Shown: in pieces, positions 18,891 through 32,508 of the stretch
How positions within the stretch are numbered: the stretch's first letter is position 1
How the letters are laid out: the number at the start of each line of letters is the position of its first letter
Assembly (NCBI GenBank): GCA_947247005.1
Contig: OX365955.1
Span: 33,211,822 to 33,275,821, forward strand
Source: Spisula solida
Lineage: Eukaryota; Mollusca; Bivalvia; Venerida; Mactridae
Reading direction: 5' to 3'
DNA: 64,000 bases
The notes under the pieces: model-generated
What the model was told of the DNA's origin: nothing
The model's input: only the letters and a program-made list of their open reading frames with translations
The model's database searches: none
Made by a program: the position numbers and the translations under genes

Positions 18891-21529
18891 GATAAAATGT
18901 GTATCAATTGTTGTTCAACACAGACGAAACTATCGAAACACTCGAGATCACTGTTATTCCCAGTCAATGTTTTACATTTCTGTCAAATACAACATGGTAA
19001 ACACTTGTTTGTCATTTAAATTCTTGACACGAAATAAAATATATGGTTTATACATATGCAATCAATTACCGGACCTCTAGCCTGTCCTACACGCATCTCA
19101 ATTTTTGTCCACTTGTCCCAAACATGCATGTTATGATATAATACTTTATATCAAGTCCAGGAATATATGATTTTTATCTATGTTTTGTTTGTTTGGTGCT
19201 TTGTAGTGAAGTTGTGAAGGGGCCTTTAGAAATTGTGAAAGGGGCCTGTAGGAATTTGTGAAGGGGCCTTATGAAGTCCCCTCGTATATAGTGACAAAAG
19301 CCCTGAGTTCATATATTACTTGTTGCAACATAAATTTATTATTCTGTCTATTCGATAGAAAAACAAAACAAATATATCTGAAATATATTTGAACTGCTAC
19401 AGGTTCTTATAATAGTAATTTACCTTAAGCATTTCTCACTAAGTATGCAACATGACACCAGGCCTCAATAAATCCACTCGTCCACTCGTCCTGCACAATA
19501 TCTTCCTTCTTTATTTATATAGCAGGACAAGTAAGATTTTTGGGTTTTTTTTCTTTGTCTATATTGCAGGACGAGTGCTTTTAAAAGTATTTGTTGAGGC
19601 CTGGACACTATAAATCTGCTAAGTCAACATAATAAACAAGGTGATGATAATTATTATTTATATTTGCAGGGAATCAAGAATGAAACAGTTGACATCAAAA
19701 CTAGAGATGCTGAAGAAATTTGTGCAGACTTGTGAAAAATGTAAAATTGTACTGTCACTGTGAGGTAATGCATGCTTGTATTGTTACAGTTAGTTGTATA
19801 AGCAGAAGTAATGGGCGTCTATGTTTTGCAAATACATTGTTCCTAATGCAAAATTTAGGTTATAATTAAACACCTATTCCTAATTCAATGATTTGCTTTA
19901 ATTACTGAGTTGGTGAACTTAACCACTTTCTGTCTTATAATTGTATACATAATTCAGTTTGGTTGCTAAACTTGTGTTGGTTGCAGTAACCATGACTATA
20001 TTCCAAATAAATTCAGATTATATTGCAGTTCAGTCATAGATCTGTTCTTATAATATCTGTCTTTATCGGAGCTGTCATTGATGATTCCGATATATCATTG
20101 ATACATCGATACATCGATTTTCACATAAAGGTGAACAAGAAACAGACCCATCAGTCATGTATCAGTCACTTAATTTGAACTCTACACTCTATATGTTTAA
20201 TATTGGGTATAGATTCAGCTTCTGAAAAAAGCACCTTTGATTTTAGTTTAGATTTGATATAATTTGAAAATTTCTGAACTTTCATTTTTTTAACAAAGAA
20301 AAGGTTTTTGTGCAGGACCACCAGGATCATATTAGTATATAATTATAATGTTATTATATTATTTGCAGGTTGTGAAATACTGACGCTGCATACTACACAG
20401 ATCAGACATAGCATATTACCCGGAATGCAGCATGGGAGCAAGATTTTGCATATAACCCAGATTGGACCATGGAACTATTTTCTGAAAGATTGTTAAATAT
20501 TTACATATGTATAGAGGAATATATCGTGCAGTTGTTCCAGTCGTTGCCGGCAGTCACAAATGCTACTTTTATATTTGTGATGGGTTGAACTTGAATCGCT
20601 CAGTTACAATTCCTGGGCTTTACCATCTGAGCTATTACAGCATACATAGTTACTTGCAATTATTTAGTGCTTACATTATATTGCAATTAGTCAAGCATGA
20701 CGATAAGGCCAATCAATTTAACTGCCTGGATAACTGTCTATGTTAAATGTTAAATTTCGTCATTGAATGGCTGGTATAGGATTAGCTTCACAAGGCAGTC
20801 ATACTGGCCTGAAAGGTGAACATACACTAGTCCATATACTAGTCTGTATTTCAACAGTTACTGCTTACATAGTTTTTAATGAAACAGCTACAGCTCTAGA
20901 TTGGCGACCAGGGTGTAGAACATGTTTATACAGAAGATTTTTCCAAACATGTTTGGCTGGAAATGTACCATTCGACATATATTTATGTAACGTATATTGT
21001 AAACCATATTTATATAGAAGCCTGTATGCATCGGGTACATGCATAAATCCAGTAGTTTGTGCGTCATCTTCATGTATGTATGTATAATCCGTGAAGGGAT
21101 TAATCGATCAACAGTATTATACTGTTATACTGTTATAAACCTCGGAACTGCTGGTTCTTAAGAAACACATATCAATGTTAGTACATCATTTTAGGGAAAA
21201 TGTGCTCCACTCCCTAATATTCATGTTTGTCTGCTAAGTTATTTTTAGAATTTTGGAAGGAAACGGGTTGCCCAATGACCTTTTGTGCCAAAATATTTTT
21301 TTTCAGAGCAGTGTGTTTCAAAAAATGATGTTCAAGCTTTTTAATATGTGATTATCTAGAGGAAATGTGTCACGTCCCCTAGAGGACATGTTGTATTTTT
21401 CGAATCATAGCGCTGTTTATGTATGAGGGTCACCAAAAAACCATGTGTGCCAAATTATTTTGAAATCGGAACATTAGTTTTTTTAAAAGAAGGTTTTCAA
21501 AGACTACAGTATATAAATTTTAAGCTTGG
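18891..21529. other. no recognised gene; small MITE and possible spliced exons
   Basis: AT-rich tract. A small foldback MITE lies at 19458-19604. Splice-like segments are at 19670-19764 and from 20369. No protein domain is recognised. Confidence 0.4.
19458..19604. mobile_element. small MITE with inverted termini
   Basis: The ends are inverted copies of CCAGGCCTCAA(T/C)AAAT, and CACTCGTCCTGCA also recurs inverted, for a total of 147 bp. It has no coding content. Confidence 0.65.
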
Positions 21530-21806
21530 GACATAGGCTTGCGCATGGCACAATTTAAAAATCTAGCAAGAAACGACAAAGTTACAGAGCGGACACGACT
21601 TGCAGGACTATATTACCTTTGACCTCTAATAGTGACCTTGACCATTGAGCTAGGGACATGGGTCTTGCACATTTCACACCGTCCTGACGTGGTGAACATG
21701 TGTACCAAGCATTTTAAAATCCAGCAAGAACCGACACGGTTTTGCTAACAGACCAACAAACATGGTGACTCTAGTATACACCCTTCAAACTTTGTTTGCG
21801 GGGGTA
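21530..21806 (-). mobile_element. Helentron/Pearl-like fragment
   Basis: The reverse strand shows the same family as 14819 and 32862: inverted forms of ACAAATGTTCACCAC and AAGGTCAAGGTCA, and a terminal TTTGCGGGGGT-type end near 21795-21806. Confidence 0.6.
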
Positions 21807-22560
21807 AAAAATGTCAATAGTCATTGTTCTTATAGATTAAACTCCAAATTAAAAGAATATACAGTTAGTTTCATAATATACGCAGTTGTGCGAAATACTA
21901 TTCCGATGATAGGACGTTGTAAATATAATATACGTGTTCTTGGTCACATGGTCATATTCTTGAAACTACTGTACAATTCAAATTATAAATATTTCAGAAG
22001 TCTTGTTTAGTGTAAATGATAATGACATAATACTAATGTGCAAAATGGCCATATGTGTTTTTTTCTCATATATAACATGTTCAGCAGTACAATGCCATAA
22101 CCTGTAAATTGCTTACTTTCGGTAAAATTGCTATATTTGGGTGTATTTTGGGCACGGTTTATTTCATGTACATCTTCAGTCATTTATACTGCCGGAACAA
22201 AAATGTTCATTTACCATTAGATACACATTTATATAATATATGATATGTGTAAATTTGAAACAAATCGGATTGAAATTATAGAAAGGATAAACATTTATGT
22301 TACCCCTTCGAAGTGGTAATATGACTCATTTTGTCGACAATACCCCTACATGTATAATGTCATGCAGGTGATTATTAAATCTCCGATGTTGATATCATTA
22401 TTTGTCTCGCTAGAGGAAGGTTGCATCTTTAAGAAAATATGCACTTTTATATACATTTTGTAAATATTTAACTTCTTACAGAGGCATTATCAGAACTTAA
22501 AATGTTCCTCGTACGGATAATATGAATATAAGAAGATGCTTTTAAGTTCTACATTTGAAC
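21807..22560. other. no feature recognised
   Basis: AT-rich sequence with no supported frame, repeat boundary or motif. Confidence 0.4.
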
Positions 22561-23625
22561 CAGGCAATATCAGACATGGTTGTCCACGCATAGTCTCAGA
22601 TTTTCAAAATATTTTGCCCCTTAGTATTCACCTACATAAATGATTTCTGGGGTCAAAATTACAGGAGTCACTAATTGTAAGTTGTTAACATTCATTTGAA
22701 CATTTTTCACCAACATCCTTTTTCTGCACCGTTTGCTTGGTAACCATGGTAACGGAAAAGTAATTATTCATTTATTTTTTAATAAACTTAACACGAGTTT
22801 CTATCGGACATATGCAAGGAAGAATCACACGAATAAACTACCTTTTTTTCGATTTATACACGAAATAGTGTTCACAAGAAGTCCTGCGTAGTGTTAAAAA
22901 AGTGGGTGGGGTTCGTTTTAAACAGTGTTTTTTTCAAATATCTTGTGATCATTTATCATAAATTTACCGTTAAACACTTAATTGTGTCAGTTGCTTTGTT
23001 TTAATGCTTTGCCGATGCTAAATTATGAAAATTTCAACCATATATTTCGATCATTGTGGAATCTATAAAAAAATACTATTTTTGTGAAAATGAAAAAAGC
23101 CATTTTTTGGCATTATTTTACAAAAAAATATCTTGTTTGCACCATGGCGAAACCTTTCAGACAATAAACACCTACATTAACTGTTTTCAAATATATGGAT
23201 GTGATAGCTGGATCCGCTCCACGTCTCATTTAAATAAATGTTGAAACACCACACTTTTTCATTTTTCTAGTAAACCACGAATTTGAGATAAGGGGTCCCA
23301 AGAGAATTAGTGTAACGAAAATCTCAAATCACTTGAAGCATATGTTTTGTACAGAAATAATTCTATAATAGTTGATGTAACATAATGAGTGACATGTAAG
23401 GGTGCATCATGACAATTTTTGTCGCGATTTCATCTTAAAAAAGCTTAAAAATGGCATGAAAAAAGAGAAAAATAGCGAAAAATTGAATTTCCTCGGTTGC
23501 CATGGCAACGGTAGTGAAAATAAAGTTTTGACCCCAGAAATCATTTAGGTAGGTGAATACTAAAAAGTGGCAAAATATTTTGAAAATCTGAGACTATGCG
23601 TGGACAACCATGTCTGGGCTGGATA
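22561..23625. mobile_element. foldback element with about 105-bp inverted arms and two RFX X-box palindromes
   Basis: Bases 22561-22668 match the reverse complement of 23515-23625 closely (for example GACATGGTTGTCCACGCATA). Just inside the arms are GTAACCATGGTAAC (22740-22753) and GTTGCCATGGCAAC (23496-23509). Both are perfect 14-base palindromes matching the RFX-factor X-box consensus. No transposase frame is seen. Confidence 0.65.
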
Positions 23626-24304
23626 TATAATGAGTTTTAACTTGCCATCAGAAGTGACCTTAAACATAAGGACATTTTTCCAACTTCCCTTCAGAGTTGT
23701 TCTTAGGACTTTTTTCCTGGATAGATATATTTTTTATTATCCTCCATATTTGGAGAGTTGACCCAATTTTTCAGCTTTAATGACTCGCCTATATTGACAG
23801 TGTATCATAAATTATTAGAAAGAATTTAATGCGATCACAATCATAACTTAGCATGTTTGGTTAGGAGTTATCTACCTTTGATTACGTATACGTGGAAACA
23901 AACAGTATGTACATGCTATTTATAATAAGACACACTGGTCATATACATGAACAAAGGAATATATCCCCACACCCCGCACACGAAACTGGCGCTAATGCCA
24001 CAATGTTATTTTATTTGTGTTTGCAATATCAAAATATGAATTAACAGTTCCCCGAAACAAATGCTGTTGCAAACCGGTATTTCCTTATTTTAGCGGGAGA
24101 GATACGTTGCCTAAGAAGACAAATCATTAAAATTAGAAACGAGATTTGAGCATTTCATCGACGATGATGCTTTTCGTTATGTCTCGGCACTTTACATGAT
24201 GTTGGCTAGTGTCCTGTTTGTGGTCTTAGTTTGCGGATGTTCAAAAGCTACATATTTTGTTCAAAACATCGAGCTGGTTTGTAAAGCAATGAAACAAAAT
24301 TGAA
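23626..24304. other. no gene recognised; 3' flank of the TLDc gene
   Basis: AT-rich sequence downstream of the minus-strand TLDc stop codon. No clear domain or repeat. Confidence 0.4.
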
Positions 24305-24870
24305 TTAGCATGAAATATCAAAATCATTATCACAAACTTGGTAGATTTCAACATAGACAACGGTGAGATTATCCTGACTTATAGTCCCATGTCCCTTGTA
24401 TGTACAGCTGAAGTTTATACTGCCATTTAGTTTAAAGTAGTCACCGTTCTTTTTTATTTGTTTGAATCCTTTGAACACTTGCAGATCGAAAGCCCGAAAG
24501 CGATCACCACCAAACCACGGTCCCCAGTCGTCTCTACACGATATGGCCCAACTGAAATATTCCGGTTTCCTTTCCAGGGTTTCCATCTGCTGGTCTCCAT
24601 GACAATAGAACAGAAACGCTGATCCATCACGTAGAACACATGTGCTTTCATCAGCGGTCCATGATTTACTCGTGTAACCCCGGTAAATTGTTCTAGTTTT
24701 CCCATGCAAAATTGAGAGTTGGACCCTTGTTTATACATTTGGTCACTAAAGACATGTACGCTACATCCATCTCGACATGCGCTGTAAAGAAGTTTGAACA
24801 CTTTAGGCTTGAGGTCATTTTGCGTTAGTCTTTGTTGAATTTTAGAACAAAGATCTGTGTCGAGAAATGC
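24305..24870 (-). pseudogene. TLDc-domain gene, last coding exon (one-base frameshift)
   Basis: TLDc domains occur in OXR1/TLDC1-type proteins linked to oxidative-stress protection and V-ATPase regulation; molluscs carry many. An acceptor (TCATTTCAG, minus strand) precedes 24870. The frame shows LLYSACRDGCS, the conserved Y-x-A-x-R-D-G box. Then comes a shift at a GGG run near 24721-24725, then IYRGYTSKSW, GSAFLFYCHGD, DDWGPWFGG, FRAFDLQVF and VVYVEIYQV, ending at 24305. The shift can be explained by one missing G. Everything else is conserved, so a sequencing or assembly error is as likely as a real lesion. Upstream exons were not found in the window. Confidence 0.75.
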
Positions 24871-26189
24871 CTGAAATGAGAAACACTATGCATTTTATCA
24901 AGCATCTCAAAATCCCAGACGACAATATCATTGAATGATATCGTTGAATAAATTCAATAAAAATCTCCTTTCTTGTAATATTATATATTGAACCGGAATT
25001 TCGAAAAAATACATAAATATGTATATGGTTTGTTCCCGGCTGGCTGCTGGCTCTTGTTCCAGATATATTTGACTGACTGAAGCGACAGGCTGTCCAAGTG
25101 GAATGGCCTAGGTTCAGTGGCATTTGTTCTTGTGCTTGTGGGTTGTGCCTTTACGTTTCCATGTGTTCTTTATATTTCTTGTGTGCTCTGTTTGTGTTGG
25201 TTGCTACCCCTACTCCTAGTTTCGGATGTCTATGGACATTACTAGACAATTGTACACTGTTTGTGTTGGTTGCTACCCCTTCACCTAGTTTCGGATGTCT
25301 ATGGACATTACTGGACAATTGTGCTGGATCTGATTTTAAGCTCCTAAAACCGCCAACAGAATTTTTTTTTAAACTCAAATAATCATTCAAATGTCATCAA
25401 TTCTCAGTTATTTGACTTCGTGCTCTTTCGTCCCCTATCCGATTCGTTCGCACGCATTCTTACCCAATCAGGTTCATTTAGAATTGATGCAGCTGTAGGA
25501 TTATAACATTAGGACTGTGTAACTTTTTAGTTGCATTTTATTTCTTTTTCGTGTGCCCAATCACTTCCTATCCGTTTACTTTCTATAAGTTGACAACCAT
25601 CAAAACGCATTTATGCTGCAGCAGGGTTATACCACTTACATCGATTCTTAAACTTTAAGTACTACATGTATTTTGACTACTTAAGGTAGGACTGAAGGAG
25701 GCATTTTGAGTTGTGTTTTGGGCATTGTGACGTATGATTGTTGTCTGCGCTATTTTTTTTATTGTTTTGTGTTTCATTTTGTGCTGGTCAGTTTCTGTTG
25801 AGTGTTGCCTTGCCTTTATATCAGGTAAGGGCCTTTAATTGCATAATTATAAGGGTCGCGCGTTGCCCGACATGATATATATAGCGACTACCAATATGGA
25901 GGGATGTACCCACACGCTTCCTAAGTCGATCACAATAAAACAAGCACAATATCAGATAATATCACGCATATCATTTTATCACATAACCTGCGGTCCAGGA
26001 ATGCCGTAAAGCCGTGCCGTAAATATCGTTCGGCACTCCCAGACTATAAATAAATATTTAAATTAGCTTGACGTGACGTTTGCCAATCTGGAAGCTTAAG
26101 CATGTCGACAGTAATATTCCATAATATGGCTCACAACATTTTTATGGTTAACCGACAATCTTCCCTGGATTTTAAGCAGTCGAATCGTG
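24871..26189. other. no gene recognised; 69-bp duplication
   Basis: It would be the intron or 5' side of the TLDc gene. A 69-bp segment beginning TTTGTGTTGGTTGCTACCCC is repeated in tandem at 25191 and 25260. No other supported feature. Confidence 0.45.
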
Positions 26190-28747
26190 GTTACGGAAGA
26201 AAACTACGTGGGTCTGGGCATATTGTTATATCTTAGAAGTAAAATACAAACATCATTTTCTTTAATTTACTTTGTACTTACTTCTGCATAGGCATAACAT
26301 TAAGGCTGTGCAAAAATTATGTCTTTAGGCACAAAATCGATTTGAAAAATGACATGGTAAAAACCTTTTTGAAAATTGTGATTTGATAAGTTTTAAACCG
26401 ATAGACTACGTTTTTAATTTCAAGTACATTACCTATCTTAAAGAAGTAAAACAATAAAAAATATGAAGAGAAGTATTCTGTTCCACTTATAGTACCATAA
26501 TTATTTGTTGAATGTCATATCTGATTACACTATTAAAGATATGCGTTTCCCTCCATTTGGTTACGGAGGAAACCTAAGTTATTTATGTTTTAATTATTTT
26601 TATTTTGTCTCTTTAAGACTGTCTATTTTTACATTTTCGTCATTGTTTGTGCTTCTAGTGACGTTGCCCAATTCTACACATAAGAAAAAATAAGCGAAAT
26701 ATCACTTTTCTTTTTTTTGTACCTCATATACATTATTTAAGAAATACTGTTTAACTTCGTACTTTCTAAAGTAACGACTGCCAAGAACGTTGAAACGATG
26801 GTGTTTAATTCATAGAACGTGTTGATATAATGAGTTATTATCGAACACAATCAGTTAACAACTTTTCAAGCGAAATGGACAGTTGACTTACACTAATAAT
26901 GCTTGATTGTCAAGTGGTTATGTCGAAAAATGAGTAATGGCAGAAACATACTGGGTTATGTGCAATGTTAATGATCTTACAAGACTTAATGAACTAATGT
27001 CATCTATAGCAATCGTACATGTACACGTATAATAGCTGTTTGGTCTAATATTAAGCATGTGACATTCGGAAATTCAACCGAAACTTATAGAAAAGTTCTG
27101 ATTTGTGTAGTCGTATTCTTGCCAACTATTGATTTATGTGGGTTTGATAAAATACATTAATGAAAAAATGTTACCTGGAGTTTGCATAAGCAAATTTATC
27201 CCGTGTGACTTTCACAATAAACAAGACTAAGTTCCAACTCCAAATACAGTTATTGTAGTGACAAGCTTTATTTTATTCGTATTAGACAAATTAAAAAGCT
27301 CGCGAATGATACAGAGCGCCATGTATAATCTGTGTACAACATCATACATGTTTTTCTATACCTCCAGCTTAAAACACCAGACCAGGGCATTTTTCATTAC
27401 ATCTAATTGTGTCATTTCTTCTAATTTGAGTTGAATCTGATGCTACGAATCCTGGTCTTGTGATCAAATATCCGTCTCACGATAGTTGGAATTATTTAAA
27501 TCATATCACTGAGTTAGTGCCTCTCAGACAAGTAATCTGAACAAGTGAAAGGCCGCACATTCGCATATGGTGACCCCAGTATCTCCCTAAAGTAAACTTC
27601 GATTAGGGTACGTTAAATATTGTGCAAGTTAACTGTTTGCAACCAGCTGTCACAGGTTTCCTCCGTAACTATTTATTTCCTCCGTAGCCATTTGATCTGG
27701 CTCAATTCTGGCAACATATTAAATAATGAATATATTATATAGGTACTTATTCTTCAGGAATGTTTAAATATAACATTCCTGCATTTTAACAGTGAACCCT
27801 TACTACAACTACAACACAAATGACCATGGAATGATTAAGTTGATGAAATCAAAGTACCAAAAAGCAATTATTTTTCCATAGGATCAAGATACGCAGCTTT
27901 TACAATCAAGTTTGCATATACATGTAGGTGGACAAAGTATTTTCAACTTAATTCAAATAATCTGTTTAAAGGCATCGTGTTTAATTATGCAATCTAGAAA
28001 AATGATCTGCAACTATTTCGTCAATTTGAATTTCCTCCGTAACTTTCCTCCGTAACCGAGTTTTATACACATGTACAATGCATGTACAACTGTTCCATAA
28101 GTGAAAATTCATTGGCTATAACTTTGATTCGCCATGCACTAACAGTAAACAGAAATTGCAATTAAAACATTTCCTTTTTGAATACATATTAGTTAAATTT
28201 TTAAAATAATGATGAATTTAGACAGAAGTTGGTGTGTCGATTAAAACTGGATTTTTTAAAACTGTGAGGCATCAACCGACCTTCATCAGGGGCTTGTGCT
28301 AAGCAGAAAAGAATATTGTAGAGATATCAATACATTAAACAATGTTTTATGAGGGCTTATATGCGATATAACGTTACATATTACGAACACAAAATTTGGT
28401 TACGGAGGAAATAGTTACGGAGGGTAAAATTTGCATGTTTAATTCGATATATTCTATATAAATACATTTTGGACGTAACTCTGTCTTGTTTATGTAGAAC
28501 CAAAGCCAATTTTTATCTACAACGGTTGATTATGTATGAAAAGATGGTTACGGAGGAAAGTGAACATAATTGGACAAATGAAACCATGATCTACAAATCT
28601 GATATATGTAACATAAGTGTATGTGAGTGAAATATGTATCCAATATTTGCTTATTGGGTGTCATTTTACAATTTCATACATATAAATCACAATTTAAGCT
28701 ACTCATTTGTAAAATGAAGACCTTATCAAAATAGTTACGGGAGGAAA
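26190..28747. repeat. cluster of ten GTTACGGAGGAAA motifs in both orientations
   Basis: Forward copies start at 26190 (variant), 26560, 28399, 28414 (variant), 28547 and 28734 (one extra G). Reverse copies (TTTCCTCCGTAAC) start at 27657, 27676 (variant), 28031 and 28044. Spacing is irregular, so this is not a simple satellite. Subterminal transposase-binding repeats of a large DNA transposon, or a scattered protein-binding site, are possible. No coding frame is supported across the tract. Confidence 0.75.
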
Positions 28748-31700
28748 CACGAAATCAAGCGACAGGTCATAATGTGAACGGAAAGTTAGAAAATGCAAGT
28801 TATTCATCAAAGCCTTTCAGTTCCATAATGAGTATGTGAGAACACGGCATTTTTACGTATTGAATATACAAACTGTACACTTTTCGTCAGTGAAAGTCAA
28901 CAAGTCAGCCAAGCGACATGCGAAAACGCTATACCCTCTCCATTTACTAGCCATCAAAAATTAGTTTCCTCGAGTCGTACATTGCTAAACATCTGGGAAA
29001 GTCATCCTAAGTCGTTGGACATGCTAAAATAATAGAACATATTTATGCATTACCCTTACATCAGAAGTTATAAACAGGCAAAGTCGAGCGACAGCTATTT
29101 TTCAAAATTGGGTCGATTATTTGCATTTGGCTGATCTATGAAAACGACATTTTCGTGACTAACATGGCTAACATAAAAGAAGACGGAAATTCACACTTCT
29201 TACAGTTTCAGCCAGTCCCCTAACTCTTTGTTTACCTTGTGAGAAAATAAGAATGAAACACGTCTTAGGGATGCAACTGATGTAAGGAGTCAGCCTCGAT
29301 GATTCGGTACTGAGTTACATTATACATTGTAATAAATATCCATTATAACCACAAGTCTTAATGCTGTGATTACAAATTCACCATAGCCATAAGAAATAGG
29401 GGAACATACGATGCAAATACATTAATAATAATAATTATACAAATGTAAAAATTGATTAAATTTAACACTCATCAACACACTCTGTTGGCAAAATACTTAG
29501 CTTGTTGTATCGTTGTCACGGTTTGAGCCATTGCTATATATACCTTACAGACGCTATATAAAGATATAGGGTCATAGTAGACCGGATGAAATTGGTAGTA
29601 GAAATGTAACATACATGTACACGTAAATGTATTGTCCAAAGTATTCTAGGAAATTACAAACAAATTACTCAGAGGAATCGATGTTTTAAATTGGCATCTT
29701 ACGTTAGATATTAAAAGATAAAACAGTTTCGATGTCCCAGGAACTGTTTTATCACCTATTTATGGACGCGACTTCAATAAAAGGCGCTGAATACTTGGCG
29801 GAATGGAGACATTAAGCGGCTGTTGTTAGAAAGTCAAGGCAACGCTTAAAGCAGATAATATTCCAATTGAAGTCATTCATTCTTACTTTGGTTTTGTTAA
29901 GTGTGGTCGATAAACAACGGACTTTGAGGATGGACTTCTAGAGAATAAGGTAGGTTTTATATTACTATTATCTTCACATGAGAATGTGTAAACCTAATAA
30001 ATATATCTACAAATATACTTTCAAATATATTTCAATTTTGTTTGAGTGGATACTTAGTACCGATTTAAATTGCAAATTGACGCCTGTCAATCTGAATCTG
30101 TTTGCCATATTGAGTTTTTGTAGCCATTCGGTTCTTCTAAGACGATATAACTACAACTGGTCGAAAAGAGAGGGATGTGCAATGTTGATATCAATTAATT
30201 TATAAAATAAAACTGATCTTAGTCTAGAACAATTTGCTACAATAAAATATCTCTGTGCAGTTTTGATACTGTCAATTTCAGTATGTTGCAAAGAAAATAA
30301 AAATAATTGCATCGGTGTAGTATTTATATCGCATGTAGGTAGAAAGATATTGATGTATTGGTTGTTGTTATCACTTGGATATTTGTTGCTACAGTATTAT
30401 ATAACAGTATATTTTTATCATGTCCTAGGGGATCGTTTCCACATAAGACTAGACACTTGATATTAGTGTGTTCATAACAACGAGTGTCCTTTTCTTTATG
30501 TGAACAATACCACAGTTTCAAACTACGAAACACAGTCTCGGTTTTGGCGCTAAGCATGGTTATGGTTACCCTAGTTCAATTGAGACCGCGATCACCTTCA
30601 GTGGTTTAACTATGGTCAAACAATCGCTAGTTCGTTTTTCGTCTTGTTTTAACTGCGCAACGCAAATATGGATTCAGGTGCCAAGATAAACCCAGCCAAT
30701 ACTACATCTGATCGACAAATCCGAATGTTTCGTAAACACACGCATTCTCAAAATGTGGGCCAATTGCTCGTCACAACTACTTTAGTGTCCTTAATAACGT
30801 ATATGCGCGAACGAAAGTGATATCGTTAATTTTTAACGTTAGGACTATATATTTCCTCAAATTTAAATACAATAGACACTTTAAATTATGTTTTTTACAA
30901 CATTTGCATGCTTACAAGATACGACACCGTGCTCAAAATCGACTGTCACAAGCACAAAACATAGAATTTAAAAGTTTCTTACAAATAGAAATAGATTTTA
31001 AGCCTTAAATGTGTTGTTTATATTTATGCTTATAGGTTGGGAAATGCTCCAATATCTGTGCGAGAATGACACGGACTTACGTAGTTCAAATATTTAAAAT
31101 AATAATATTTTTGACTGTCCTCATGTCACAGATACGAGGTATTTTACGTGACACTGTTTTGTGGATGTGATTGCTAAGTAAAGTTTTGCGGCAATCCATC
31201 AATTCAATAAACCAGACTGTTCACAAATATAAATACATGTACTATTGATAAATACACATATTTTACACAAAAACACGCCCAAATATTTTATAATTCAGAT
31301 TATTTCATGTATAAACTAGTTAAGGTAATTCATTTTGTATTCTTACGTGACGCCAATAAATAATCCCGAATTTAACATGCATTTCTGTCCTGGCGATAAT
31401 GTCAGGATATTTTGTCTAGAATGTGTTTCAAATCTTACCCCAAACACACCATTCGGTATCATGAGAACACGGCTATGACGTATACCGGTATTACACCATA
31501 ATGGTAAATGCTGATCTCAATAGACTTTTGAATCTTCGGAATGTTATGCCCCTTAGTTTAGTATTTTACAGAGTAGACATGCCACAGCACGTGAACGTGA
31601 TCAAGGTTTCGCCGTCTATTCATTGTAAAATATACTCAGGTTATAACCATTATAACCCATTTAGTATTACATTTGTAACATTTAACTGAATATCGCTTGC

Positions 31701-31965
31701 TTGCTCGCTCGCTCGCATACTGTCATTCCCATATTTTATTTCGCTGACGATTGTCCTGTTTCTTTTGCCCTTACTCTGTATCTTTTGCCAGCTTTGTCTT
31801 TTTTATATAATTGCATTTCTTTGACTTCTGAACTTTCGTTGTTAGTTTTGCTTACATTGTGAAGCTTGTTTACGTGTAAAGAGGTTTTAAAATATTATTA
31901 TTTCGATCTTAATTTGGAGTTCAGCGTCTTTGTGTAGATACAAATACATTCAGCACATAGTATAG
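28748..31965. other. no gene recognised
   Basis: AT-rich, low-information sequence. One near-perfect hairpin lies at 29717-29753 (14-base arms starting GATAAAACAGTT, one mismatch, 9-base loop). The 3' part may contain the promoter or an untranslated exon of the cystine-knot gene that follows. Confidence 0.4.
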
Positions 31966-32007
31966 TTGACTTGTCACTCTCATTTGTATACTTTCAGAAA
32001 AAAAGAG

Positions 32008-32472
32008 ATGGGTATCTTCAGCGTATGCTTTCTTGTTGCCTCGTATTTCACCTTGGTGATTGCCATACTAAGCCAAACATTCCCGATCGAGATAGGAACC
32101 AATTGTTCCGTCCGACTAGTACGGATGACAATTAAAGTTGAAGACTGCCTTCCAGTAATGATCCGAGCAAGAGCCTGTAGCGGGTCGTGTCCCTCGTATA
32201 CAACAACATCATCAGACAAACCCGGTGCTTTGGAAACCAAATGCGAATGTTGCCAATACGTTGGAAAGAAAAGGAAACGATTTGCAATTAAATGCCCACA
32301 TAAAGTACAAAAGAACTTGTACAAACTTGCGATAGCATCCGTAACCATCCCGAGACGATGCATGTGTCGCCCGTGTTCGGACGCACCAAATAGACTATTG
32401 TCAGCCGAAAAGACAATCTTGCGACGAAATCCGATGCTAGAACTATTAAAGATTAATGCGTTGTTTCGTTAA
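32008..32472 (+). CDS. bursicon-alpha-like cystine-knot hormone (secreted)
   Basis: Bursicon is a heterodimeric cystine-knot neurohormone acting through an LGR-type receptor; in insects it drives cuticle tanning, and molluscs have homologues. The ATG at 32008 gives 154 residues with a hydrophobic signal peptide (residues 2-24). The mature region has 11 cysteines in bursicon order: NCSVRL, EDC, ARACSGSCPSY, KCECCQ, IKCP and RRCMCRPCS. The CMCRPC ending is typical of the alpha subunit. The frame is open upstream of this ATG, but an acceptor-like CTTTCAG just before it suggests a spliced 5' UTR. An AATAAA follows the stop by 37 bp. No intron interrupts the knot. The alternative is another bursicon-family or related CTCK hormone. 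Confidence 0.78.
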   Translation: MGIFSVCFLVASYFTLVIAILSQTFPIEIGTNCSVRLVRMTIKVEDCLPVMIRARACSGSCPSYTTTSSDKPGALETKCECCQYVGKKRKRFAIKCPHKVQKNLYKLAIASVTIPRRCMCRPCSDAPNRLLSAEKTILRRNPMLELLKINALFR

Positions 32473-32508
32473 GATGCACAAAAAAAACAAGTGTGCCTGT
32501 AAAGGAGC

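Noticed and set aside
31980..32363. Minus-strand ORF over the hormone gene
   Set aside because: Antisense shadow. The plus strand has the cysteine pattern, signal peptide and poly(A) signal.
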